Positions 21,262-30,408 of a stretch of DNA of 44,420 nt are shown piece after piece; position 1 is the stretch's first letter, and each line of letters begins with the position of its first letter. A program made the position numbers and the translations under genes. This DNA comes from a virus. Location of the stretch: positions 1 to 44,420 of the IMG/VR virus record IMGVR_UViG_3300015241_000006. One strand, written 5' to 3'. Below the pieces are notes generated by a model that saw only the letters and a program-made list of their open reading frames with translations, did no database searches and had not been told where the DNA came from.

Positions 21262-21473
21262 TACGAACCTCCATGTTTGAAGTATTCAATGGCGCGTAAG
21301 TGTTTAAGCGCCTCTGCGCGTGTGGAGCTAGTCCCGAAGTTCTGTATGCCATTCGACGGATTGAGGTCATTGACACGATATTGACCTCCCGACGTTTCAG
21401 TTATGGCGCCACTTGGAGAAGATTTCATCATCTTGCCAAGCACTTGTGGTCGCATATCAGTATTACGAGCCAT
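21261..21473 (-). CDS. Small hypothetical protein, 70 aa
   Basis: Basic, polar protein (MARNTDMRPQVLGKMMKSSP, then GGQYRVNDLNPSNGIQNFGTSSTRAEALKHLRAIEYFKHGGS) with a C-terminal helix. GGAG and AGG precede the ATG. It overlaps the upstream gene by 11 bases and the downstream gene by 1, so it belongs to a tightly coupled virion cluster. Not recognised. Confidence 0.6.
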   Translation of the reverse strand: MARNTDMRPQVLGKMMKSSPSGAITETSGGQYRVNDLNPSNGIQNFGTSSTRAEALKHLRAIEYFKHGGS

Positions 21474-21828
21474 TGCCTTTCTCCATGTTTAACGATTTTT
21501 GAATCTCCGCCGCGAATACATCATCATCTGGTGTGTTTGGGCGATTAAGAGAATTTAACGTATTTAACAATTCCTGCTCACTAGGACCAGGGTCAGGGAC
21601 GTTTAGCGATGGATAAGTGGCTGTCTCTGGAAAATGAAACGCTGGCTTATATCTGAACTCAGGCTTAAGCCATTCAGGCGGTATGTATGTGTCGGCCTTC
21701 GTACGGTCCTCAACATGACTTGATACAGCGTTCGGGTCAAGTTGCATTCGTACCTGTGCTAACCTAACTGCCAAATCAGTCAAGTCGTTCGGATCAAGCG
21801 CACTTGGATTTTTATATCGCTGCTTCAT
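21463..21828 (-). CDS. Hypothetical virion-region protein, 121 aa
   Basis: Polar and Pro-rich, with a helical start (NPSALDPNDLTDLAVRLAQVRMQLDPNAVSSHVEDR) and a C-terminal helix (SEQELLNTLNSLNRPNTPDDDVFAAEIQKSLNMEKG). Not recognised. The start has no Shine-Dalgarno; TTTGAGTCAAA (core 21834-21840) ends 3 bases before the ATG. Overlap of 11 bases with the next gene. Confidence 0.6.
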   Translation of the reverse strand: MKQRYKNPSALDPNDLTDLAVRLAQVRMQLDPNAVSSHVEDRTKADTYIPPEWLKPEFRYKPAFHFPETATYPSLNVPDPGPSEQELLNTLNSLNRPNTPDDDVFAAEIQKSLNMEKGNGS

Positions 21829-21837
21829 CGATTTGAC

Positions 21838-22839
21838 TCAAAAATTACTAAACGCGTTACTGTAGTCATTGCCTGACGACGTATCATCAGTACTAAAACC
21901 TGACGAATTATCTGACTGTGACTGATTCGGTACCAACCCATACTGTGGCGTGTTGCTCTTACTCGATTTGAAAGCGTTCATGACAGCAGTCAGTCCTTTT
22001 ATATCATTCGAACCAATCGATTCATCAGCCTTGGCTAGCCCTGAAAATGCATTGCCGACACCAGCGCCACCACTTTGTAAAGCTGACTGAACAAGCTGTG
22101 CCTGTTGACTTTGCAATGCGTTCAGTTCTTGTGGTGTTGTAGAAAATCTAGGAGGCGCACTGCCGCCAGCATTCATTGTTTGTTGCAATTGTTGCAACAC
22201 TGGTAAATAGCGTGATTGTCGCGCAGCTACGTCCTGTGCATACTGAGGTATTGATGCCTGATACGACTTAAGTAAGTTTCCGCCAATGTTCCGACCTTGC
22301 GCATCATCTGCCGCCTTTAATACATTAGGCAAGTCAGCACCACGACCTTGTCGCAGTAATGTACGGCCGATGGCCTGCGCCTGTTGCCCGCTAGCTGTCT
22401 GATCTTGCAATGACATTAATGTATTCAACTTGTCTTCGTCAGCAGCACGACTTGGCGCCTCGTCGTAACGAAATCCAGCCAACGCTTTTGCATAATCAGG
22501 AATAGCTTCAATGCCACGCTGATGGGCTGCCTCCTGTATCTGACGATTACGTGCAGCATCCGTTGTAAGCTCTTTAAGTTGCTCAGTCTGGCCTGCCTGA
22601 ATGATTTGGTTTTGTGTCGGAGTGAGTATTGTCTTCCATGAATTGGTCGCTGGATCATATACTTGTTGGTTACCATAGGCATCCGTACGACCAGCAGTAG
22701 CAAGTCGCTGCTGCTTTAATGCCTGATCCCTCTGGAATTGCAAATTCATCATCTGGACAAGCGCAGCTTCACCAGACGCAGACGCGCCAAGCCCAGCACC
22801 GGCTAATCCAATAAGTGCAGGTATTGCTACTTCGGCCAT
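21838..22839 (-). CDS. Internal virion protein candidate, 333 aa
   Basis: N-terminus MAEVAIPALIGLAGAGLGASASGEAAL is a hydrophobic Gly/Ala segment like those of ejected inner-capsid proteins; the rest is Gln/Ala-rich helix (MMNLQFQRDQALKQQRLATAG; LQQLQQTMNAGG; ELNALQSQQAQLVQSALQSGG) with a Ser/Asn/Asp-rich tail. No enzymatic motif. Position before the 1518-aa ejection protein and Ala/Gln composition support an internal core or ejection protein. GAGGG precedes the ATG. Confidence 0.55.
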   Translation of the reverse strand: MAEVAIPALIGLAGAGLGASASGEAALVQMMNLQFQRDQALKQQRLATAGRTDAYGNQQVYDPATNSWKTILTPTQNQIIQAGQTEQLKELTTDAARNRQIQEAAHQRGIEAIPDYAKALAGFRYDEAPSRAADEDKLNTLMSLQDQTASGQQAQAIGRTLLRQGRGADLPNVLKAADDAQGRNIGGNLLKSYQASIPQYAQDVAARQSRYLPVLQQLQQTMNAGGSAPPRFSTTPQELNALQSQQAQLVQSALQSGGAGVGNAFSGLAKADESIGSNDIKGLTAVMNAFKSSKSNTPQYGLVPNQSQSDNSSGFSTDDTSSGNDYSNAFSNF

Positions 22840-22842
22840 GAC

Positions 22843-23136
22843 TTAGCCCTCATTCGGTTCTGGATAATCTTCTGGTCCAGGCTTATATAGGTATTCAAAC
22901 TTCTGAAGCATATTCTCAGGGTCTTGAATACCATGATTGATCTCAGCGTTTATCCTGTCGCTATTCGGCACAGGCAAACGGTCAACATCTTGTCCTGACG
23001 CTTGAATCATTCGTTGTAAAACAGTAGTCAGGTCTGTACTTGCTCGCTGCACCGGTGGTGTGTATTGATTCGGCGCCATAGTATGAAGCATTCGAACATA
23101 GCCAGCCAACTCGTCTAACTCTCTATTCCGAGCCAT
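22843..23136 (-). CDS. Small virion-region protein, 97 aa
   Basis: Polar, helical N-terminus (RELDELAGYVRMLHTMAPNQYTPPVQRASTDLTTVLQRMIQASGQDVDRL), then a Pro/Glu-rich end (YLYKPGPEDYPEPNEG). GGAG precedes the ATG; only 1 base separates it from the upstream gene. Not recognised. Confidence 0.6.
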   Translation of the reverse strand: MARNRELDELAGYVRMLHTMAPNQYTPPVQRASTDLTTVLQRMIQASGQDVDRLPVPNSDRINAEINHGIQDPENMLQKFEYLYKPGPEDYPEPNEG

Positions 23137-23137
23137 G

Positions 23138-23800
23138 TCATTGCTCCGTTTCGTCAGCTTCTGGCAACGGATTGTATTTCATTTCACCCAAATCAACTTT
23201 GCTTGGATCGAATGCCGGACCCGCTGGTGCAGTTAAGTTCTGCCACATCTCCTGTAATACTTGAGGCACAGCACTTCGTGAGGCTCCTTTATTCGTTAGC
23301 GAGTCAAGCCTGGACTGGATTTCGTCAGCTAACGGCGCATCAGCAGAAGGTAAGCCTGGAAGCGAATAGCTAGGCGCAGGATTCGGTACATTTGACATTG
23401 TCTCACGTGACGGCACATTTACTTGCGGAGCACCTATGCCCTGTCGTTGATTTAACAATGCGATCACAGCAGGTAAATTCGGTGTATTGACAACTTTGTC
23501 ATTTGACTCACCATTAGGGCGGAGATGTGTTAGTTCATAATGCATCTCGTCCAATTTTTGCTTAGCAAGGAATCGCTCCTTTTGTCCCTCCGGTGTATTA
23601 ATATTCGTTCCATATCGAGTACGAGTACCAGTGCTCGGTGTAGTACCACGAGCGATAGTTGACATTCTCTCGACGCTGTACCCTGGAGGCGCCTGCGGCA
23701 CATTTACATCAACATATTTATAACCTGGAGGCGCAGGTGGATACACAGTCCTATGACTACCAAACAGATCACTTCCTAAAGGCTGTCCGGGCTGGGACAT
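23138..23800 (-). CDS. Proline-rich virion-region protein, 220 aa
   Basis: Begins with Pro/Gly/Tyr-rich repeats (YPPAPPGYKYVDVNVPQAPPGYSVERM) in which APPGY occurs twice, then helical and disordered parts (NTPEGQKERFLAKQKLDEMHYELTHL; DAPLADEIQSRLDSLTNKG). Its ATG overlaps the upstream stop (TGATG at 23800). Not recognised; a structural role is inferred from position. A TTTGACTCA motif falls at 23504-23510. Confidence 0.55.
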   Translation of the reverse strand: MSQPGQPLGSDLFGSHRTVYPPAPPGYKYVDVNVPQAPPGYSVERMSTIARGTTPSTGTRTRYGTNINTPEGQKERFLAKQKLDEMHYELTHLRPNGESNDKVVNTPNLPAVIALLNQRQGIGAPQVNVPSRETMSNVPNPAPSYSLPGLPSADAPLADEIQSRLDSLTNKGASRSAVPQVLQEMWQNLTAPAGPAFDPSKVDLGEMKYNPLPEADETEQ

Positions 23801-24711
23801 CAGAACACCGATGATGTTGCCGTACTTGACTGTTTAGTCGATTGCGCATTTGGATCGATTACGCCAGATTGCGCATTTGGATCGAATGGCAAGTTCTGAG
23901 CACCTTGTCCAGCACCTGCAATCGCTGCAAGTCCAGTAGTGTTAAACAGGTTTGCCGATCCGACCTTACCAGCAATTGTCGTACCTAGATTATTAATGAA
24001 GTCATTGAAATTTTGATCAGCCTGCGTACCATACGTCTGCGGATCGAATGATGTACCAAGCTTAACTGTTGATGCTGCTGTACGACCTGCATTGGCGATG
24101 TCACGCAATGACTGTTGTTCGCTTGCGACTGTGCCAGTACCGATTTCGTTAAGTTTCGCCAACACGCCAGGATTTTGCCTATCAAGCTCCGACTCCGCAG
24201 CAGTCTGTCCAGCTGGTGTAATTACTCCACGCGATAGCATATTTTGGATAATTGCATCGGCGGAATTGCGTTGATCCGCGTCAATGCCTGTAATAAATGG
24301 GTTAATTGTTGACATATTGACCCGTTGTGTCTCAAAATTGCCAGGAAACAACGTATCGAGCTGACGATTAGCCTTGTTTTGCGCTGCCGTCGTCTCGTTT
24401 TGATAGATATTCTGGCCTACATCGGTGAATGCAGCACCTGGATTTGGGTCAGTTGGTGACACACCGGCCAATATTGATGCGATTTGTGAGTCAATATCAG
24501 TCCCGTACTGGTTTGGATCGAGTCCTTGTTGTGTGAAATAATTCTTTGCGGCGCTCGTGCCAGCAGTACCTGCCTGATTACGTAATGCTAATAGATCGGC
24601 TTTGGTTTGCGCATCTTTAGCATCTTGGCGTGTTTGCGCATCCTTCGCAGCTTGTTCTTGCATTTGTTCAACAGCCAATGAGTTATCTGGAGGTGGTGAT
24701 GGTGCAGACAT
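23800..24711 (-). CDS. Internal virion protein candidate, 303 aa
   Basis: Ala/Gln/Asp/Asn-rich, mostly helical protein. The N-terminus has a doubled DAQTRQDAKDAQTKAD pattern; the middle carries TDIDSQIASILAGVSPTDPNPGAAF and ADAIIQNMLSRGVITPAGQTAAESELD; the C-terminus has two FDPNAQSG/IDPNAQS repeats. Composition and position suggest an inner-capsid or tail-associated structural protein. AAGGAG precedes the ATG. It overlaps the next gene through TGATG. Confidence 0.55.
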   Translation of the reverse strand: MSAPSPPPDNSLAVEQMQEQAAKDAQTRQDAKDAQTKADLLALRNQAGTAGTSAAKNYFTQQGLDPNQYGTDIDSQIASILAGVSPTDPNPGAAFTDVGQNIYQNETTAAQNKANRQLDTLFPGNFETQRVNMSTINPFITGIDADQRNSADAIIQNMLSRGVITPAGQTAAESELDRQNPGVLAKLNEIGTGTVASEQQSLRDIANAGRTAASTVKLGTSFDPQTYGTQADQNFNDFINNLGTTIAGKVGSANLFNTTGLAAIAGAGQGAQNLPFDPNAQSGVIDPNAQSTKQSSTATSSVF

Positions 24712-24714
24712 AGA

Positions 24715-25179
24715 TCAGACTCCTTGTTTGTGATGATACAACGTACCTACTGGCACGAATCCTTCACGTTGCAGTAACTTGTCCAAACTCTCAACTCGGT
24801 ATCCTCCCGTTGTCGTTGATCCTATAATTTTGGCTTTTCGAGCAATAGCCCAATCTCGATATGCACGAATTAGTTTCACAGTACTGTTTAATGTGCGCCA
24901 CTCTGGTATAATATATAAAAATACATCATTCGTTATCATGTCAAATGAGAACACACACATGGAGCAGTAAGCACAAATCTGCCCAGCTATCTGATCGTCG
25001 TCTGTAACTAATACACGCATCATCCAATAACCATCGTTGTTAATATTGTTGGATAGCAATTGGTGAATACGTTCGGGTGACGGTATAATATGTGCATAAT
25101 TTGGCAAAGTTGGCAAACATTTGCATGCCAGTTCTACCAAAAATGGAATATCTTTAGCTTCATATGTACGTATTCGCAT
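24715..25179 (-). CDS. GNAT-like acetyltransferase in the tail module, 154 aa
   Basis: The N-terminus MRIRTYEAKDIPFLVELACKC is typical of the first strand and helix of GNAT folds, and DVFLYIIPEWRTLNSTVKLIRAYRDWAIARKAKIIGSTTTGGYR covers the strand-4/helix-3 acetyl-CoA region (P-E-W-R-T-L in place of the usual RGxGxG/A). The C-terminus LLQREGFVPVGTLYHHK matches the end of GNAT proteins (GF..VG..Y.K). Small GNAT-like proteins recur beside phage tail genes; their substrate is unknown. The start has no Shine-Dalgarno; GTGAGTCAAGCAG stands directly before the ATG. Confidence 0.65.
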   Translation of the reverse strand: MRIRTYEAKDIPFLVELACKCLPTLPNYAHIIPSPERIHQLLSNNINNDGYWMMRVLVTDDDQIAGQICAYCSMCVFSFDMITNDVFLYIIPEWRTLNSTVKLIRAYRDWAIARKAKIIGSTTTGGYRVESLDKLLQREGFVPVGTLYHHKQGV

Positions 25180-25193
25180 CTGCTTGACTCACA

Positions 25194-26327
25194 TTACGGC
25201 ACATTCAACGGATTCGCGCATGCTCCGGATGGTAATGTCGGCGATATGCAATAAGCAGGCACACCTCCGCCACTTGGCTGACCTACCCACAATGCTGTTC
25301 CGGACCATATCCAAGCTGGTGGCTGAATTACTGTCATAAACGCATTCTTTATTTTAAGATAGCCATTATCATTGGGGTGTATGCCATCTGTGTTTAAATC
25401 ATTTTGGAGAACAACTGAATTACTGTCAACAAGCGCGATCATTCGGCCATCCGAAGAAAACTGTGAAACAAGTCCAGTAAGAATTCCGTTAAATATAGCT
25501 GTGCTTGAAGATGGGCAGGGGTTGCTGGTTTGGAACGTCTGTGTGATGTTGGACAAATAAAGTGATGCATTCGCCAATTGGTCACTGCCAGTAATATATT
25601 CTATGTATAGACTATTCAACCCGCTTCCAGAAGGATTAGCGCTTGTCGTCTGAACAAGTTGAATTGTATGCGACCCTGGAACAGTATTAAACGCAAATGC
25701 CGCAGGTCCATAACTGGCACCTAAGCCTGTATCCATCGCAAGGCCATTTGACGTAACTGTACCTACTATGGTTCCATCAATTAACACATTTGCGGTACCT
25801 GTAATTGCTTGTCCCATGTATTCTTGCAAAATAGTTCCAATATAAATGCGAGAGCCAGATATTGTCGCAGTAAGGCTGTTACCTGTAGTTACACTTTGTA
25901 GTCCTGTAGACCACAATGGAGACGAATTCGACCATGCACCAGAACGAATCACATTGGCATTACGCGCTGTAGTAATATTCGGCATAGTAAGGGAAACTAT
26001 GATATCAGTAACAAATGCTTTGTAATAATTCTGCTGTGCAACACTTAAATAACGCTGGCAATCATTAACACCAATCATGAGTGTAGAAAAATCACTAGCG
26101 GCTGGACGAATGCTATGTGCTACAATTGCTTGATCCGCAGCCATGGAACCGTTAGTAGCGTAATTCGTACCTGTAAGACCTAATGCAGCATCAAGTAACG
26201 GCACATATCCTGTAACGGGAGGATTAGATGCACCATACCCAGCAGTAATAGAGTCACCAAAATGCCGAGAAGCTGCCTCAGCAAAGTTGACACATAGCAA
26301 AAGTAGTAGCAAAACCAGCTTATACAT
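25194..26327 (-). CDS. Secreted SGNH/GDSL-type esterase with inserted domain, 377 aa
   Basis: Signal peptide MYKLVLLLLLLCVNFAEA (cut near residue 18). SGNH blocks: I FGDSITAG (Ser26 nucleophile), II NYATNGS (Gly60), III GVND (Asn88), V DGIHPNDNGY (Asp314, His317). Between III and V is an extra beta-rich part of about 120-250 that reads like a carbohydrate-binding or jelly-roll domain. The family removes acyl groups, often acetyl, from polysaccharides, so it could deacetylate host surface glycans. The signal peptide would send it to the periplasm or outside rather than into virions, which is odd for a gene in the tail module. AGGGGA ribosome binding site; motif at 26347-26353 in the leader. 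Confidence 0.8.
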   Translation of the reverse strand: MYKLVLLLLLLCVNFAEAASRHFGDSITAGYGASNPPVTGYVPLLDAALGLTGTNYATNGSMAADQAIVAHSIRPAASDFSTLMIGVNDCQRYLSVAQQNYYKAFVTDIIVSLTMPNITTARNANVIRSGAWSNSSPLWSTGLQSVTTGNSLTATISGSRIYIGTILQEYMGQAITGTANVLIDGTIVGTVTSNGLAMDTGLGASYGPAAFAFNTVPGSHTIQLVQTTSANPSGSGLNSLYIEYITGSDQLANASLYLSNITQTFQTSNPCPSSSTAIFNGILTGLVSQFSSDGRMIALVDSNSVVLQNDLNTDGIHPNDNGYLKIKNAFMTVIQPPAWIWSGTALWVGQPSGGGVPAYCISPTLPSGACANPLNVP

Positions 26328-26358
26328 AACTATCCCCTGTTAAGTTTGAGTCAAATGT

Positions 26359-27867
26359 CTACGGGTACCATTCGATTATTATTCCTCCAGCGCTGCCAGC
26401 ATTACCGGCTGTTGCAACAGAATTAAACACGCCATTCGCTCCAACAGAGTAGAAGTTTCTACCCCCAGGCATCACACCAGGCGACGTCATTCCAGCGCTT
26501 ACACCCTGAACGCCTGTCTGCCCTGTGATATTAATGTCACCGTTCGTAGCTGTTCCACCAATTGTGCCTGGCGTACCACTTCCTGCGGCAGCGAGCGATC
26601 CATTCGAGGCGTTTGCGGTCAGTGTCGTTATGACTTGTGTTCCGCTAGCAAGTATAGTAGCGGTTCCGTTGCCTCCGTTTGTTGGTGCACTTGTTCCAGC
26701 CGTACCCGCTGCTCCCTGAGTATAGGAAAACGTGTTTCCTGCAACGAGTCCTGTTAGCAATGATTCCAAATAACCGCCTGCACCTGTGCCACCGGTACCA
26801 GAGCTTCCACCAGCAGGCACACCTCCTGAGCCACCAGTCCCGCCCCACATTCTAACAATTGCTCTAGTCGTACCTGTTGGAATAGTAATCGTACTTGTTC
26901 CAGGGCTGACTGTTCGAGTTATTCGTGTCCCTATTGAATCTGCAGTACGCAATGGTGTCATTGCTGTTGTGTCATCCGTCAAAGCAATAGCTTGTGCTTG
27001 AGTCGATTTACCTAGAAATATCGCACGATCCGCAGATAAATCACCACCGCCAGTTAAGAGCCCTGTAGCACTTATCACACGCGTGGTAGGTGCAGAGCCT
27101 GCTGCTACAACACCTGTTAACAACGATCCATCTACTGCTGGAAGTTTAGCGGCAGCAGTCATTTGCACAGCATTATTTGCAGCAGTGCCAGCTGTTAACA
27201 CAGCAGCACTTCCAAGACCGAGATTAGTCTGTCCCTGTGTTTTCTGTCCACTGGACAATGTTTGCGCTGCATCAAAGCGCAATCTGTTATTCGTGTTAAC
27301 AACTACCTCATCGATAGCTGCCTGAACATTCGTTGCTACAAGCAAGCTTACGGTATGATCGTATGCAACAGAGTTTGCTGTAGCAAATGTCGCGCCGTTG
27401 AATACGAACGTCCACTTTGCTGCATCAGTCAATATAGTACCAACGCCTGTGCTTATATTTGTCGTGATACACAATGCAAAAATATTACGTCCCCCGGTCA
27501 CATCATATACAATGTCACCAATTAAGTATGAAGTTGATTGTAGCCACTGTCCTCGAGGTCGTAATGATAACTGAATAGAAGACCAGAACGTAGAATGAGC
27601 ACTACGATCACTTGCAAAAGTTGTAGGCGTCGTTGCACTTGTATGAGCTACAGCGCATAGCCATGCAGACCCGTCGGCAGTATCTATTCGAATGTTACCA
27701 ACAACAAAAGCTGTGGAATTTGTCCATGGGATGATATTTGATGAAACTGCCAATGTGTACAGAGTTGCGTCGATTGAGTCAAATGTGTCCCACATTGCCT
27801 GAATCCATGGTTCAGACAAGAAATCTGGCTTTGGAAAGCGAAGATTTTTTGTGAATGTTGTTGTCAT
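26359..27867 (-). CDS. Tail fibre / adhesin with glycine-rich C-terminus, 502 aa
   Basis: N-terminus MTTTFTKNLRFPKPDFLSEPWIQAMWDTFDSIDATL is a typical virion-attachment segment. The middle has carbohydrate-binding-like beta repeats (WTNSTAFVVGNIRID...; WLQSTSYLIGDIVYD) and a fibre-shaft part (TLSSGQKTQGQTNLGLGSAAVL; VVAAGSAPTTRVISATG). The last 170 residues are a Gly-rich domain (MWGGTGGSGGVPAGGSSG; GAGGYLESLL; GGIIIEWYP), resembling glycine-rich receptor-binding tips of phage adhesins. It probably contacts the host surface; Gly-rich loops often vary between related phages. AAGGA precedes the ATG. Confidence 0.75.
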   Translation of the reverse strand: MTTTFTKNLRFPKPDFLSEPWIQAMWDTFDSIDATLYTLAVSSNIIPWTNSTAFVVGNIRIDTADGSAWLCAVAHTSATTPTTFASDRSAHSTFWSSIQLSLRPRGQWLQSTSYLIGDIVYDVTGGRNIFALCITTNISTGVGTILTDAAKWTFVFNGATFATANSVAYDHTVSLLVATNVQAAIDEVVVNTNNRLRFDAAQTLSSGQKTQGQTNLGLGSAAVLTAGTAANNAVQMTAAAKLPAVDGSLLTGVVAAGSAPTTRVISATGLLTGGGDLSADRAIFLGKSTQAQAIALTDDTTAMTPLRTADSIGTRITRTVSPGTSTITIPTGTTRAIVRMWGGTGGSGGVPAGGSSGTGGTGAGGYLESLLTGLVAGNTFSYTQGAAGTAGTSAPTNGGNGTATILASGTQVITTLTANASNGSLAAAGSGTPGTIGGTATNGDINITGQTGVQGVSAGMTSPGVMPGGRNFYSVGANGVFNSVATAGNAGSAGGIIIEWYP

Positions 27868-27884
27868 GACAAAGTTATCCTTGT

Positions 27885-29708
27885 TCAGCGTTTGTATTTG
27901 CCGCGAGAAAACAGAAATGACATATTAATGATTTGTAATGGCTTAATAGCCATTCCTACTACTCGTATTTTCAGCAATTTGAATTTAACAGGAAATCCCT
28001 GCAACCTGGGATCATTCGAACGTCTACCACCACCAAATGGACCGTCATCAAATCCGGCACCTTTAGTACTATTGCCAATGAGATCAATCGACAACGCAGG
28101 CCCAAATAGAACAGTGCCGTTAACATCTTTGTACATGTTATCAACATATACCTCCACCGTAAATTCCGCTGTACCAATCGTTCCCACACTGAGAAAACGC
28201 AATTGTTTAGTTTTTATAGGATCGCGACCACTGAGCCAAGGAAGCTCCATTTCAATTGTGATAGGTATACCATTATATAAAGCCCATAGCATAGAATTAT
28301 TCGCTATGTCTGCTGCTATGGATGTCCCGCCACTTGTATGATTCAGAAGGCATTTGTAGGTTTTATTGCCAACAGTATCCCGAACAAGTTGTCCTGTAAT
28401 GAAATTTGTACTAACTGACCAATTTACGTCTCGGTCATTCATGCGATCAGCATAGTAATTCTCACCCGAGAATACAGGATTGCCGTGTTGAAATATTCTC
28501 GTTCCGAATGCATAAAATACACGCCCCAAAGATGTTGTGCATGCGCATGTCCAATTTGTAGAAAAATTATACTCTGACCATGCACTATAATGGAGATTTT
28601 CACTACCCGTATGTACAAAGTGTCTACCAGATGGATTGAATAGTATGGTATCATGCCAAAGAGGATCATGCACAAGAAAGCAAGAATTTTGCTGCTGCGT
28701 ATCGGTAAGATTTCCTGTAATAAAACGGTACAAAGGCTCTATACGGTCGCTTACATGGTCACTAGTAACAAGCCCACTGAACAGATTGCGCTTGCCATCA
28801 CTATATCCATCAAGGCCTGTAAATATCAAATCATGCTCAACAGGAGCAATGCAGCGATGACCGAGCAGGCCAAACTTAGGCAGTGTATCAGGAAATTGTG
28901 GTTTGTGTGCTCCTGTTGTTGCGTCGTAGTTACCCAATGTTACCAGCAAACTCTGCCCTTGGAAGAACACAATTAGAAAGTTCCGATATCCAGCAAGCCC
29001 ACGAATAGCAACTGCGCCTTGTGGAGCATAAGCGCCCACGTCAATCGAGATTGAGTCATTTGGCATTGGATCGCCAGGAAACACACCCGAAGTCCCCACT
29101 GCTGATATGTAAATTGTTGTTGATGTAGTAGCTCCTATACCTGCAATACAATGGTAATTCGACGCAACTGCACCATATTTACCAATTGGAACGTTAACGT
29201 TGCTTCCTGTAGCTAGGTCTTGTAGATATGTAAAAACGAAAGTACTTGATATACTTATTGGCTTGTCAATGCCATTATGAATAACAAGTGTATCCTTAAA
29301 CGCTACGAAACTAACTGCAACAAATATACTTCCCCAGCCTGCCGGCGCACCTGGAAGCGATGCAGCTATCGCGCTATTCCAGCCAGCAGCGACTACACCT
29401 GTATCAGTGACGGTAGCTATTTGTCCAGAGGTCATTACAATAATAAGTCGACCATTAAAGTACGTTACATCCAACACTGTACCAGTAACAATACCAGCAA
29501 CGTCTGCAAACCAGTTACTTCCATAACGAATTTGTTGCCCTCCAGACGGTGTACGTCTAAAGTTCTTAAGTGTAACAGCGTATCTGGGTTCCATACTGAG
29601 ATCATCATCAACAGCATTGAGCCCTCCGCCAAATCCCTTTAGCGTCAAATCCTGTAGCTGCGACTTCGGTGTCGCGTGCTGCATGCTTTTTGGGAATAAC
29701 ATAGCCAT
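27885..29708 (-). CDS. Tail nozzle / tail tubular protein B-like, 607 aa
   Basis: The N-terminal pattern LTLKGFGGGLNAVDDDLSMEPRYAVTLKNFRRTPSGGQQIRYGSNWFAD is characteristic of podovirus nozzle/stabilisation proteins, which form the distal tail tube. The remainder is beta-propeller-like, with repeats such as NFLIVFFQGQSLLVTLGNYD, VEHDLIFTGLDGYSDGKRNLFSG and GRVFYAFGTRIFQHGNPVFSG. It sits directly after the tail adaptor gene, the usual order. The ATG lacks a near Shine-Dalgarno; GTGAGTCACACAG stands before it. Confidence 0.75.
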   Translation of the reverse strand: MAMLFPKSMQHATPKSQLQDLTLKGFGGGLNAVDDDLSMEPRYAVTLKNFRRTPSGGQQIRYGSNWFADVAGIVTGTVLDVTYFNGRLIIVMTSGQIATVTDTGVVAAGWNSAIAASLPGAPAGWGSIFVAVSFVAFKDTLVIHNGIDKPISISSTFVFTYLQDLATGSNVNVPIGKYGAVASNYHCIAGIGATTSTTIYISAVGTSGVFPGDPMPNDSISIDVGAYAPQGAVAIRGLAGYRNFLIVFFQGQSLLVTLGNYDATTGAHKPQFPDTLPKFGLLGHRCIAPVEHDLIFTGLDGYSDGKRNLFSGLVTSDHVSDRIEPLYRFITGNLTDTQQQNSCFLVHDPLWHDTILFNPSGRHFVHTGSENLHYSAWSEYNFSTNWTCACTTSLGRVFYAFGTRIFQHGNPVFSGENYYADRMNDRDVNWSVSTNFITGQLVRDTVGNKTYKCLLNHTSGGTSIAADIANNSMLWALYNGIPITIEMELPWLSGRDPIKTKQLRFLSVGTIGTAEFTVEVYVDNMYKDVNGTVLFGPALSIDLIGNSTKGAGFDDGPFGGGRRSNDPRLQGFPVKFKLLKIRVVGMAIKPLQIINMSFLFSRGKYKR

Positions 29709-29717
29709 CTGTGTGAC

Positions 29718-30401
29718 TCACAAAACCTCTTGCCAGGATGTAGGAATGCCGCCACGACTATCGCCAAAGTGAATTTCTTGTGACGCAAACTGTCCTTGAA
29801 TGTCCTTATAGCGCATTTCCATCATGTTCTTGGCCATGTCGGCGCCTGCACCGTTCAAATCATCTTGTGCAAGCGTCATATACGCCGTACCATATTCAAG
29901 CATGTCTTGATCGATGTACATAGTATCTTCCCAATCCCACCCAGTAAGATTTGGATAGAACTTTGCATGGATATTGATTAAGCCAGTCGATGTAATAGGA
30001 AGAACATAGATACGCTTTGTTGCATACGATAAATCAGTTACATGCAAACTATCCCAATATCTAGGGCTTGTTCCGGATGTAATGTCACCTGAAAATGGAT
30101 TAATGCCACGGGGACGCACACTCAGATCATTATGCGCGCCGTCTCGACGTACAGCTATGAAATCCTCAAAATCTATCACATACTGCAAGTCATTCGTTGT
30201 TACTTTACCTGTTGTGCCATCAAGAGTTAGCTGTAACCACCGACAGTAATTACGCCAATTGTATTTCTTAAACAACATGTTAAACGCACGTATTGCATCT
30301 GCGAACATGCGATCATCTGAGAACATCTGTGTTCCAGGACCTGAAACTTCACCGACAATTTGCTGAGCAGCCGTTACAATATCACGAATCGTTGCTGACA
30401 T
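29718..30401 (-). CDS. Head-tail adaptor / tail tubular protein A-like, 227 aa
   Basis: The start MSATIRDIVTAAQQIVGEVSGPG, then FSDDRMFADAIRAFNMLFKKYNWRNYCRW, is the usual beginning of podovirus gp4/gp11-type adaptor proteins that dock under the portal. It continues FEDFIAVRRDGAHNDLSVRPRGINPF and YMTLAQDDLNGAGADMAKNMMEMRYKDI. Length fits the family. GAGG precedes the ATG. Placement just before the nozzle gene supports the call. Confidence 0.75.
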   Translation of the reverse strand: MSATIRDIVTAAQQIVGEVSGPGTQMFSDDRMFADAIRAFNMLFKKYNWRNYCRWLQLTLDGTTGKVTTNDLQYVIDFEDFIAVRRDGAHNDLSVRPRGINPFSGDITSGTSPRYWDSLHVTDLSYATKRIYVLPITSTGLINIHAKFYPNLTGWDWEDTMYIDQDMLEYGTAYMTLAQDDLNGAGADMAKNMMEMRYKDIQGQFASQEIHFGDSRGGIPTSWQEVL

Positions 30402-30408
30402 TTGATCC

